The translations under genes and the position numbers were made by a program. This document shows positions 1 through 7,661 of a DNA stretch of 25,730 nt, in pieces. Every line of letters begins with the position of its first letter. The stretch's first letter is position 1. This DNA comes from CAZCBJ01 sp964496705 (GTDB lineage: Bacteria; Chloroflexota; Anaerolineae; Anaerolineales; Anaerolineaceae): positions 1 through 25,730 of the forward strand of contig CAZCBJ010000032.1 in the NCBI GenBank assembly GCA_964496705.1, written 5' to 3'. The notes beneath the pieces were generated by a model. It did no database searches, was not told the origin of the DNA, and saw only the letters and a list, made by a program, of their open reading frames with translations.

Positions 1-13
1 ACCATTCAGGCAT
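1..13 (-). CDS. Possible start of a further downstream gene (truncated by window edge)
   Basis: After the polymerase stop codon an ATG occurs at 13-11, preceded by an AAAGG Shine-Dalgarno-like sequence nine bases upstream that lies inside the end of the polymerase gene. Only four codons (MPEW) are visible, so nothing can be said about the product. The arrangement suggests that the polymerase is followed closely by another co-transcribed gene. Confidence 0.25.
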
Positions 14-16
14 GCC

Positions 17-3000
17 TCACAACCTTTCAGCGCGCTCAGCGCGCAAAAGTGGTTCGCCGCGCGTCTCGTCCATCTCGATCACACCTTCGATCAGATAGGG
101 GCCAGGCTGCCAGAGCGCAGTCTTCGAGCGGCGGTAAGACTCCGGGAAGAAAACCACATCCAGCATACCCTCCAGGTCTTCGAGGGTCAAGAAATACATA
201 TCCCCGCGAGCGGTGCGCGTCCGGCGCCCGGACATGCGCAGCCCGGCGACGATCACGCGCTGACCGGGGCGCGCTGCGGCTTCCTGGGTGGTCAGCGCGC
301 CCGCAGCCGCGACGCGCGCCGCATGCAGCTCCAGCGGGTGAGCCTCCACCCCGATGCCCAACACCTCCTCCTGCGCGGTCACCTTTTCACCCAGCGACCA
401 ATCTTCGCCCTCGGTTGGAAATGGGCTGGCGTCAAACAACGACGGCTGCCCTGCCCGCCAGGCGCCCCCTTCCAATTGGCGCAGCAGCTCAGGGATGAAT
501 CCCAACCCGTCCATAGCCCCAGCGCGCACCAGGTTGAGCGCCTCCTGCGGGCGGGGGTCGGCACGCGCCAAAAAGTCACGCACCGAGGTAAACGGGCGCT
601 GGCGCAGGATGGTCTGCTGGGTGCGGCGGGTCAAGTCGCGCACCTGGTCGAGACCCATGAACAGCACCGCCTCGCCTTCCGGGTAGGACACGCTGAATTG
701 CGGCTGGGAGTGGTTGATGTGCGGCGGGCGCACGCGCAGCCCCAGGCGGCGCGCCTCACTCAAATAGACGCGCTGCGAATAATATCCGCCCCAGTTGGCC
801 AGCACCGCAGCCATGAATTCCGCCGGGTGGTGCGCCTTGCACCAGGCCGAGCGCCAGCCCACCAGCGCGTACGAGGCGGCGTGCGCCTTGGGAAAGCCGT
901 AACCGGCAAAGGCGGCCATCATCTCCCACAGCCGCTCGGCGGTTTCCGGCGGCACGCCACTGCGCGCTCCTGCGCCGGCGATGAAATGCTCTTTGAGGGC
1001 AATCATCTGCTTGCCGGGGTCAAAATGCGACATCGCGCGCCGCAGCAGATCGGATTCAGCCAGGCTCATCCCGGCCAGCTCATGGGCGATGCGCAGCACC
1101 TGCTCCTGGTAGAGGATCACCCCGTAAGTGTCTGCCAGCAGAGCAGAGAGAGCCGGATGGAGATGCTCCACCGGTTCCAGCCCCAGGTGGCGGCGCACAA
1201 AGGCGTCCTTCAAGCCGCCTTTCAGCGGCCCGGGACGGTAGAGCGCCAGGGCGACCATCAGGTCGTCAATGCTGTCCGCCTGCACCTCGCGCAGCGTGGC
1301 GCGCATGCCGGGGCTTTCGATGCCAAAGCAGCCGATGGTGGCGGTGCGCAGCAGCAGGTCGCGCGTCTCGGCGTCGTCCGCCGCAACCGCCTCCAACACA
1401 TCCAGCGGCGAGGCGAACTCAGTGCGCCGCCAGGATTGCACCGCGGCGGCCACCTCGCCCAGCACCGTCAGCCCGCGCACGCCCAGCAGGTCGATCTTGA
1501 CCAGCCCCATCGCCTCAATTGGCTCATGGTCGAACTGGCTGATGGTGACGCCCGGTGTGCCGGAAGGCTGCACCGGTACCAGGTCATCCATGCGCCCCGG
1601 AGCGATCAAAATGCCCCCGGCATGCATGGACAGGTGGCGCGGCAGCCCCAGCAGCGCAGCGGCCTGCTCAAAGACCGGCTGGTAACGGGCTTCGCGGTGC
1701 TGGCGCATCAGCTCCGCGTAGGGATTCTGGCGCATTGGATCGTCCTCGTCCAGCATGCCAGGGCGGAAGAAATGCGGCAGAGCGGCGCTCAAAGCGCGCA
1801 CCTGCTCCGGCGAAAATCCATGCGCCTTGGCCACATCCCCCAGCGCGGAGCGCGGTCGGAAGCGGTTGACCGTGCCAACCATCGCCACCCGCTCGCGCCC
1901 GTAGGTATCGAACACATGCTGAATGACGCGCTCGCGCCCGCGCGAACACAGGTCGGTGTCGATATCCGGCGGCGTGCTGCGCGCCGGATTGAGAAAACGC
2001 TCGAAATACAGGTTGAGCGCCAGAGGGTCCGGGCTGGTAATGCCGATGCAGTGCGCCACCAGCGAGGACGCCGCCGAGCCGCGCGAGGAAAAGGGCACTC
2101 CGCTCTGCCGGGCAAAGGTCAGCAGCTCCTCGACGATCAGGAAGATGACCTCGTAACCGCGCGCGCCGATCACCTCCAGCTCGTGGTCGAGGCGCACCCT
2201 CACGGATGGGCTGAGCCTGCCGTATTTGCGGCGCGCGCCCTCCTCGGCTTTACGCCGCAGCACCTCCAGCGCGCTGAGCCCGGCGGGCAGCGAGATATGC
2301 GGGAAATGCGCCACGCCCAGCGGCAGCTCGCAGCGGCAGCGGTCCGCGATTTCATTCGCCGCCGCCAGCGCCGCCGGCTGGTCGGCAAAGCGCTGCGCCA
2401 TCTCCTCCGGCGCGGGGAAATACGCCCCGGGCGGCGCGATTTGTCCCGGCTCCAGTCTGGCGCGCGGGGTATTCAGCCGGATGGCAGCCAGCGTGCGCTG
2501 CAGGTCCGCCTGCCCTGCGTGCAGATAATACACACTGCGGGTGGCGACCACCGGCAGCGCCAGCCGCTTTGCCAGGCTGGCCAGCGTGCCGCTGATGACG
2601 GTGTCCTCGGGTGGGTGGCGCTGCAACTCAACATACAGGCGGTCGGGGAAAATCTCACCCAGCGCGCCCAGCAGGTTGACCGCAGCCTCCAGACGTCCGG
2701 CAGCCAGAAGGCGGTCAACCGCTCCGCGAGACCCGCCGCTCAGGCACAACAGACCCGCCCGGTGACTGTGCAGCAGCTCCAGCGTGCAGCGCGCCTGCGG
2801 GTCAGCCAGCACCGCGCTGACCACCCGGCACAGGCTGGACCAACCGCTGAAGTCCAGCGCGAGCAAAGCCAGCGCGCCGCCCGGATGACGTTCGCCAGCG
2901 GGCGCGGCAGCGTGCAGGTCCACCTCCAGGCCGAGGATGGGGCGGACGCCTTCCTTGCGGCAGGCCTGATAAAATTCCACCGCCCCGGCCAGACTGTTGT

Positions 3001-3118
3001 GGTCGGTCAGCGCCAGAGCGCTTGCGCCCGCCTGCGCGGCTGCGCGCGCCAATTGCGCCGGTTCCGGTAGGGCTTCGAGGAATGAGTAGCAGGAATGCAG
3101 ACGCAGCGGAATGGACAA
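17..3118 (-). CDS. dnaE: DNA polymerase III alpha subunit, error-prone DnaE2-like
   Basis: A C-family replicative-type DNA polymerase of 1033 residues, shorter than housekeeping DnaE (about 1160) and similar to DnaE2/ImuC translesion enzymes. Domains in order: PHP (residues 5-70 hold RLHSCYSF, TDHNSLAG and GLEVDL), polymerase palm with PDIDTDL (D387 and D389 match the catalytic pair of E. coli DnaE) and KIDLLGVRGL (D543, third catalytic Asp), fingers with GYGFPKAHAASYALVGW, a helix-hairpin-helix region, and a C-terminal OB fold. The block LQRTLAAIRLNT and the GYYSQRVYLSEARRLGL segment resemble DnaE2. The first His of the PHP HxH motif is Arg (R6), so the PHP metal site is probably incomplete. 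The start is TTG: it is the only start codon between the upstream in-frame stop and the PHP domain, and it has no clear Shine-Dalgarno. The gene follows the SH3 lipoprotein by 25 bases. Polymerase identity is certain; the DnaE2 sub-assignment is likely. Confidence 0.93.
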   Translation of the reverse strand: MSIPLRLHSCYSFLEALPEPAQLARAAAQAGASALALTDHNSLAGAVEFYQACRKEGVRPILGLEVDLHAAAPAGERHPGGALALLALDFSGWSSLCRVVSAVLADPQARCTLELLHSHRAGLLCLSGGSRGAVDRLLAAGRLEAAVNLLGALGEIFPDRLYVELQRHPPEDTVISGTLASLAKRLALPVVATRSVYYLHAGQADLQRTLAAIRLNTPRARLEPGQIAPPGAYFPAPEEMAQRFADQPAALAAANEIADRCRCELPLGVAHFPHISLPAGLSALEVLRRKAEEGARRKYGRLSPSVRVRLDHELEVIGARGYEVIFLIVEELLTFARQSGVPFSSRGSAASSLVAHCIGITSPDPLALNLYFERFLNPARSTPPDIDTDLCSRGRERVIQHVFDTYGRERVAMVGTVNRFRPRSALGDVAKAHGFSPEQVRALSAALPHFFRPGMLDEDDPMRQNPYAELMRQHREARYQPVFEQAAALLGLPRHLSMHAGGILIAPGRMDDLVPVQPSGTPGVTISQFDHEPIEAMGLVKIDLLGVRGLTVLGEVAAAVQSWRRTEFASPLDVLEAVAADDAETRDLLLRTATIGCFGIESPGMRATLREVQADSIDDLMVALALYRPGPLKGGLKDAFVRRHLGLEPVEHLHPALSALLADTYGVILYQEQVLRIAHELAGMSLAESDLLRRAMSHFDPGKQMIALKEHFIAGAGARSGVPPETAERLWEMMAAFAGYGFPKAHAASYALVGWRSAWCKAHHPAEFMAAVLANWGGYYSQRVYLSEARRLGLRVRPPHINHSQPQFSVSYPEGEAVLFMGLDQVRDLTRRTQQTILRQRPFTSVRDFLARADPRPQEALNLVRAGAMDGLGFIPELLRQLEGGAWRAGQPSLFDASPFPTEGEDWSLGEKVTAQEEVLGIGVEAHPLELHAARVAAAGALTTQEAAARPGQRVIVAGLRMSGRRTRTARGDMYFLTLEDLEGMLDVVFFPESYRRSKTALWQPGPYLIEGVIEMDETRGEPLLRAERAERL

Positions 3119-3143
3119 CGGATTACCATATGCAGACGGCGGG

Positions 3144-3911
3144 CTATTTCCAGGTGAAGGTCAGCGCTTCTTTGACCGGCAGGGTGATCTTCTGCAGGAC
3201 GGGAGCGATGGAGCCGCAGGTTCCGCCCTTGCAGTTACATTCCGCGTCCATCACGCTGCTGGAACAGGCGATGGCGGTGAAACTCACCGTCCAATCACCC
3301 GTGGCAGTGGAGGGCAGATAGGCGAAGAAAATACCGTTGACATCCGTCATGGCGTCGGTGCGCGGCGCAGCGGCGCCCTCGCCCTGCGTCAGGGCAAACT
3401 GGATGCCGTTGACCGGCTGTCCCTGCTCATCCACCACCCGACCGCTGATCAGTTGGGCGTCCACCGGCTGGATGACCGGGGCGGACTGCACTTCCACCTC
3501 GGATTCAATCAACTGGGCGAACACCCAGCCGGTCACGTTGGTGGAAAGCTGCACCAGGATCCATTCGCCGCCCGGCGATTTACCCAGCACCAGGAACTTG
3601 GTGCCTTTGGGCACCATCACCAGCACCCTGAACAGGTAACCAGGGTTGGAGCGCACATTCACGTTTTCAGCCAGCGCGCTCGCGGTGAACGGGGTGAAGG
3701 GCGTGGGGCTGAGGGTGGGAGATGGGAGCGGGGTGAGGGTGGCGGTGGGGGGTGGAGAAGCGGTCACGGTCGGCGGCAGTGGGGTGGGCAAGGCGGTTGG
3801 CGGCTCCTCGGTGGGGGCTGGCACGGCGGGCGGCTCGGTGGGCGTAGCCTGGGCGCAGGCGGCCAGCAGAACGGCAAGCAACAGGATGGACAGACTCAAT
3901 TTCGGTTTCAT
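3144..3911 (-). CDS. SH3-domain lipoprotein with carboxypeptidase-regulatory-like C-terminal domain
   Basis: A predicted surface lipoprotein of 255 residues. Residues 1-19 form a lipoprotein signal ending in the lipobox LLAAC (lipidated C19). Residues 20-80 are a Pro/Thr-rich linker of the kind common in Anaerolineae surface proteins. Residues 82-135 form a bacterial SH3 domain (NVNVRSNPG, then GWVFAQLI), a fold that often binds cell-wall peptides. Residues 152-255 look like a carboxypeptidase-regulatory/Ig-like beta sandwich (SGRVVDEQGQPVNGI) with four Cys near 220-235. The ATG at 3911 is chosen over the longer frame because it begins the signal peptide and has GGAGGG just upstream. It lies after a terminator and a consensus -10 box, so it probably starts a new unit with the polymerase rather than belonging to the injection system. 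The precise role is unknown. Confidence 0.82.
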   Translation of the reverse strand: MKPKLSLSILLLAVLLAACAQATPTEPPAVPAPTEEPPTALPTPLPPTVTASPPPTATLTPLPSPTLSPTPFTPFTASALAENVNVRSNPGYLFRVLVMVPKGTKFLVLGKSPGGEWILVQLSTNVTGWVFAQLIESEVEVQSAPVIQPVDAQLISGRVVDEQGQPVNGIQFALTQGEGAAAPRTDAMTDVNGIFFAYLPSTATGDWTVSFTAIACSSSVMDAECNCKGGTCGSIAPVLQKITLPVKEALTFTWK

Positions 3912-3963
3912 GCGATCCCTCCAGCGCGGGTCGCTGTGCCCGCGCACCCAGTGGATATATCTC

Positions 3964-3969
3964 ATTATA
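3964..3969 (-). promoter_or_regulatory. Putative promoter -10 box for the SH3 lipoprotein-polymerase unit
   Basis: On the minus strand this hexamer is TATAAT, a perfect sigma-70 -10 match, directly preceded by TG. It lies about 50 bases upstream of the lipoprotein ATG and just after the terminator of the preceding gene. The -35 region at 17-bp spacing (GTTTTT) is poor. The position between a terminator and a gene is the main support. Confidence 0.5.
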
Positions 3970-3984
3970 CAGCAGTGGGAAACC

Positions 3985-4012
3985 AAAAAAACGGCTTTAT
4001 TGCCCTAAAGCC
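3985..4012 (-). terminator. Rho-independent terminator closing the eCIS transcription unit
   Basis: On the minus strand GGCTTTA (4012-4006) and TAAAGCC (3999-3993) form a perfect 7-bp stem with a six-base loop GGGCAA, followed by G and seven T residues. The TAA stop codon of the transglycosylase-like gene (3999-3997) is the first part of the 3' arm of the stem, so the terminator overlaps the end of the gene. Confidence 0.85.
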
Positions 4013-5562
4013 AACACCCGTTCCACATAGGTGCTGGCTTTTTGACAGTCCCCCAACAGGTTGCCGGCCACATCACTCCAGGCAAAGTATTTGCTCTGGC
4101 TGGTGGCCGCCTTGAGCCCGTGAGCCATGCAGCCAGAGCCGGAGTAATAATTGCCGATGGTCAGTTTCCACATATCCTCATAGGTGGTCACCTCGGCCGT
4201 GCTTTTGAGCGTGGTGTTCTTGACCAACTGGTTGGCCTGCACCGCGCTGGCCAGCAGCATGGCGCCCAGCAGATCAATTTCTTTATCGGTGCCGACCCTC
4301 TTCAACACCGAGCCGCGCAGCAAAGTCTGCTCCTGTGCGTCCAGGCCGGAATAACCCGCCGCGCAGGCGACATCCCCCCACAGCAGCGTGCAGGAGCGCA
4401 GGAAGATATCCAGGTTCCAGGTGAGCAGCATATCCGCGCCGTTCTCAGTCATCATGCCCAACCCCAGCTCGTAGGGGGTATCGGAATTGTGCCAGAACTG
4501 CGATTCCTGGGCGATGATACCCTTCAAAACCCGCGCCGGGACGTTGTACTTCAACCCCGCCAGGTAGAGCTGCTCATCGTAACGGTTCTGATATTCCAAC
4601 ACCAGCTTGCCAGCCGCTTTCTCACCGCAGGTATTGGCCACCCCCGCCGAGGCCAGACCGCCCGCCGGGCAGGCGCTGGCATCCGCCAATCCCGCCTGGA
4701 TCAGATCACCAGCCAGAAACACGTAACGGTTGGTGGTGTACAGGTAATCCGGCGACAGCGGCTGATCAAGCGCATCGGACAACGCCCCCTCCAGCGGCGG
4801 GAACAGGTTCCAGATCAACGAACCGCTGGGCGTGTAAGCCGCCCAATCGCTGCTGAGCAAATCCAGGTGATAGTTGGCTTCAGTCTGCTCCGGTTGAACG
4901 CTGCGGTACTTGAAACGCACCGGCTGGCTCTGGTCGCCAAAATCCGAGTCCGCCCAATATTCCAGCCAGTCGCCCTGCTCGCCGGTGAGCGGCAACTCCA
5001 GCAGCAGATCGGCGCCGTCATAGGCGCGCACATGCCCGCCCACGCGCAGGTAAATTTTGCGGATGCTGTGATCAGGCAGCGGCTCGATGGCGGTGATTTT
5101 GAGCTGCGGCTGGCTGGCACACCATTCGCCAGGAGTGCAGTTGGGCGCTTCCAGATAAAACGAAATCTTGGGCAGCTCGACGGTCTGTTTGAATCGGTGC
5201 AGTTCTTTGCCCAGGTTGCGCAGCATCAGGCCGCTGCAGCCGGCGCCACCGCTGCTCGCGGCATTCTGGCAGGAGGGCGTGGTGATCCAATCCAAATAGG
5301 TCGGATGACCGCAGGCCTGGACGACCTCCTTGGCCGCCGGCTGGCTGTCATGGCGGGTGAATACATCGCAAACCGTCTCGCCGCCATCCCAGTTGACCAG
5401 CTGCCAGTGGGTGGCCATCGCCTGGCTTTCCACGATAAGGGTGCGCGGATTGGAGTCAGCCCGTGAAACAGCCGGCGGGTGGAAGAGCAGCGAGCAGAGG
5501 ACGACCAGCGCCAGTCCGGCGCGCAGCCCTCTTGCCCGCTTCACCCGCGCGCTCCATTCCAT
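3997..5562 (-). CDS. Secreted lytic-transglycosylase-like protein, last gene of the eCIS unit
   Basis: A 521-residue exported protein. Residues 1-35 are a signal peptide (basic RVKRARGLR, hydrophobic ALVVLCSLLF, cleavage near SRA-DS). Residues 333-385 hold a lysozyme-like SLT signature: VPARVLKGIIAQESQFW with the presumptive catalytic Glu (about residue 353), then ELGLGMM in place of the family's GxxGLMQ. The first 330 residues are a probable beta-rich region that I do not recognise, with several Cys. The ATG at 5562 is chosen over the GTG nine bases upstream because GAGGT lies nine bases before it. It follows the 351-residue protein by 40 bases and ends in an intrinsic terminator, so it is transcriptionally part of the injection locus. 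A role in opening or anchoring to peptidoglycan is inference; the SLT motif is partly degenerate. Confidence 0.75.
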   Translation of the reverse strand: MEWSARVKRARGLRAGLALVVLCSLLFHPPAVSRADSNPRTLIVESQAMATHWQLVNWDGGETVCDVFTRHDSQPAAKEVVQACGHPTYLDWITTPSCQNAASSGGAGCSGLMLRNLGKELHRFKQTVELPKISFYLEAPNCTPGEWCASQPQLKITAIEPLPDHSIRKIYLRVGGHVRAYDGADLLLELPLTGEQGDWLEYWADSDFGDQSQPVRFKYRSVQPEQTEANYHLDLLSSDWAAYTPSGSLIWNLFPPLEGALSDALDQPLSPDYLYTTNRYVFLAGDLIQAGLADASACPAGGLASAGVANTCGEKAAGKLVLEYQNRYDEQLYLAGLKYNVPARVLKGIIAQESQFWHNSDTPYELGLGMMTENGADMLLTWNLDIFLRSCTLLWGDVACAAGYSGLDAQEQTLLRGSVLKRVGTDKEIDLLGAMLLASAVQANQLVKNTTLKSTAEVTTYEDMWKLTIGNYYSGSGCMAHGLKAATSQSKYFAWSDVAGNLLGDCQKASTYVERVLALGQ

Positions 5563-5602
5563 CCCGGTCACACCTCGATTTTTCTCAATTCAACCCGGCC
5601 CG

Positions 5603-6658
5603 TCAATTTAACAACCAATGCAGCAGATTGATGCCCCATTCATGCGCAGAGCGGATGTCAGCGCGGGAGAGCCCACGTCCGCCCCAGGCGACCACGCAGC
5701 CGCCACCCGCGACCAGCCACCCCTTGCCGGCCCACACAGACCCGCCCTGCGGCGGCGCGCTGAACAGATACGGCTGGCTCCACAGCGGATGCCCTTCAGC
5801 AGGCACTGCCATCTCCACACCTGCCTTCTGAGCCAGCGTTTGGAAAGCTTTCGCGGCAGCCTCATCTTGCGCATCCGCGAACACCAGCAATCCCTGCGCC
5901 AACCGGTCGGTCAGGACTTTGACCTCCGCAGCTTCCAACTTGAAGGCGCCGCTGCCGCACAGGCAAACCAGATCATACCCCCCGGCCGCCGCCACATCCA
6001 GCCCGTTGTCCACCACCAACTGATACGAAGTGGAGCGGGCGCACTCGCGCGCCAGGTGATCCCATCCATCGCCCGGCTGCGCATCCCCCAGCGCAACCAC
6101 CGCCACGCGGATGAGCCGTTTGGGCTGCGGGCCGCTGCTGCGCCGGAAGCGCAGATCGAGCTCCTGCGCCGCAGGATGGGCCGGGTCGGCAGCATTCTGG
6201 ATCGCCGCGCCCCGACTGGTGAGTCTGACCCGCGCCAGCTCCACCGCCGGGCGTCGGGGCAGGCTGGAGCGGGCAGCAATCACAAATTCATCCTGAATCA
6301 AGCGGATTTCCTGATTCACCCCGCCTATCTCGCGCTCGCCGTGCCCCAGCAGCAGGAACAACTCGCCCTCCACCGCGCTTCCGAAATCATAAGCCACCGG
6401 CTCATTCACCACAATGATGTTCCCAACCGGATCCACCGCCACGCCAGGCGAGATGAACACATACTGGTCAGCGGGGTCATTGGCGACCACTTCCAGCCCG
6501 ATGATGATGCCGCTGCCGTGGAACACCACATCGTGCGCCTTTTGCGCCTGGCGGTGCTCGTTGTGCGCCTCAGCCCATACAGCGGCGGTCACCAACATGC
6601 CGTCATACGGCTGGATGTGTGCTTTTGGGAAAATATCAAAATTGCTCGTGTCGTTCAT
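5603..6658 (-). CDS. eCIS-associated protein: tail-fibre-like N-terminal domain plus DUF4159-like C-terminal region
   Basis: A protein of 351 residues at the place where Photorhabdus-type loci encode the fibre (Pvc13). Residues 20-105 carry a pattern I associate with tail- or baseplate-attached proteins: VFHGSGIIIGLEVV, then ISPGVAVDPVGNIIVVNEPV, predicted as short beta hairpins. Residues 183-351 look like an alpha/beta domain of DUF4159 type (LIRVAVVALGD, YDLVCLCGSGAF, then HPLWSQPYLFSAPP and a final EWGINLLHWLL). No receptor-binding repeats or C-terminal fibre trimerisation domain are visible. The ATG at 6658 is preferred over TTG at 6664 because AAAAGGA lies upstream at good spacing. It follows the wedge gene by 19 bases. 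Both family assignments are from memory and tentative. Confidence 0.7.
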   Translation of the reverse strand: MNDTSNFDIFPKAHIQPYDGMLVTAAVWAEAHNEHRQAQKAHDVVFHGSGIIIGLEVVANDPADQYVFISPGVAVDPVGNIIVVNEPVAYDFGSAVEGELFLLLGHGEREIGGVNQEIRLIQDEFVIAARSSLPRRPAVELARVRLTSRGAAIQNAADPAHPAAQELDLRFRRSSGPQPKRLIRVAVVALGDAQPGDGWDHLARECARSTSYQLVVDNGLDVAAAGGYDLVCLCGSGAFKLEAAEVKVLTDRLAQGLLVFADAQDEAAAKAFQTLAQKAGVEMAVPAEGHPLWSQPYLFSAPPQGGSVWAGKGWLVAGGGCVVAWGGRGLSRADIRSAHEWGINLLHWLLN

Positions 6659-6677
6659 ATTCAATCCTTTTCATGCA

Positions 6678-7661
6678 TCAGGCTGTGGGGATAAATTCGC
6701 ATTGGACTTCATAGGTGACGTGAGCCGGGATCCAGGCGCGCGCCACCTCGCTGACCTTGCGCTGGTAGGTTTCCGCGCTGAAACGGGTGCGCTCCAACTC
6801 GGCACTTGGGATGCGCAACTGAATGGAGAGGGTATTGGGTCTGTTTTCGCGCCCCAACGCAATTTCCACCCCCAGCGCGCTGCCGCCGCCCAAGGTGAAA
6901 TTCCGGGCCCGCCGCTCAGCAATGACCACCTCGCCGCCGGTGAAAATTTCCAGGTAGGTTTTCAACGCCTGGCGCGTGCCGCGGCACTGAAACAGCAGCA
7001 TCGAAGAGCCGACCAGCCGGCGCATTCGCTCCAACGGGATCGAGCTTTCAACCGGCATGCCCACCCAGGACGCCAGCCAGGGAACAAAGGCTTCGGGGGT
7101 CAACTTGGGATCAAAATTACAATACAGTTGATCCACCTGCCGGGAGATCGGTTTCCAGAAGCTCTCAAAAAGCATCAGGAAACGGCTGGTGAAGTCATCG
7201 CGGCTGTAGATTTCAGGCAAGTATTTGAGATATTTACCCTGACCATAGACGGCCACCTGAACGCTTTCCTCGATCAGGGTTTGGCCCTCCGCCCCCACCA
7301 GGCGCGCCGTGGTGATCAGGAAATGATCAAAGCGGTAGGATTGGATGCGCGCCTGAAGGCTGACCTCGACCGCCTGCCCGGCAGGGAAATGATCCTTGAG
7401 CGGAAGGTTGAGCACCAGGTCTTGCGGCAGCTCATTGACCCAGGCCAGGTTGTGCGCAATACCGTCCGGCAGGCGGTAGGATTCGAGCTGCATCACCCGC
7501 GGCAGGCTGACCTGCAGAACAGCCTCGCCCTCAGGCGGGACGAAACGGACAAAGAGTGTCGCCAGCTCACCGGGGTAGCGGTTGTAATGGTCAACCGCCA
7601 ATCCCAGGCTGGCTTCAGATGGATGGGGAGGAGAGGATGTCACCATATTGTGCTTCCTCAT
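6678..7661 (-). CDS. Baseplate wedge protein, phage tail protein of P2 gpI / TIGR02242 type (Pvc12 position)
   Basis: A protein of 327 residues. Residues 144-245 match the TIGR02242 phage-tail domain: YLKYLPEIYSRDDFTSRFL, LFESFW, then FVPWLASWVG and CRGTRQALKTYLEIFTGG. The N-terminal 140 residues form a beta-rich domain. The family works in the baseplate wedge, linking the J protein to fibres. The ATG at 7661 overlaps the J stop codon as ATGA, which suggests translational coupling. An alternative ATG at 7646 has a better Shine-Dalgarno (GAGGA eight bases upstream) and may be the real start; the difference is only five residues. Confidence 0.88.
   Translation of the reverse strand: MRKHNMVTSSPPHPSEASLGLAVDHYNRYPGELATLFVRFVPPEGEAVLQVSLPRVMQLESYRLPDGIAHNLAWVNELPQDLVLNLPLKDHFPAGQAVEVSLQARIQSYRFDHFLITTARLVGAEGQTLIEESVQVAVYGQGKYLKYLPEIYSRDDFTSRFLMLFESFWKPISRQVDQLYCNFDPKLTPEAFVPWLASWVGMPVESSIPLERMRRLVGSSMLLFQCRGTRQALKTYLEIFTGGEVVIAERRARNFTLGGGSALGVEIALGRENRPNTLSIQLRIPSAELERTRFSAETYQRKVSEVARAWIPAHVTYEVQCEFIPTA

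Noticed and set aside
323..3070. A 915-codon open frame on the plus strand opposite the polymerase gene
   Set aside because: It mirrors the codons of a clearly recognisable DnaE protein, is rich in Arg/Gln/His as antisense frames of GC-rich genes usually are, and contains no recognisable domain. Other long plus-strand frames in the window are rejected for the same reason.
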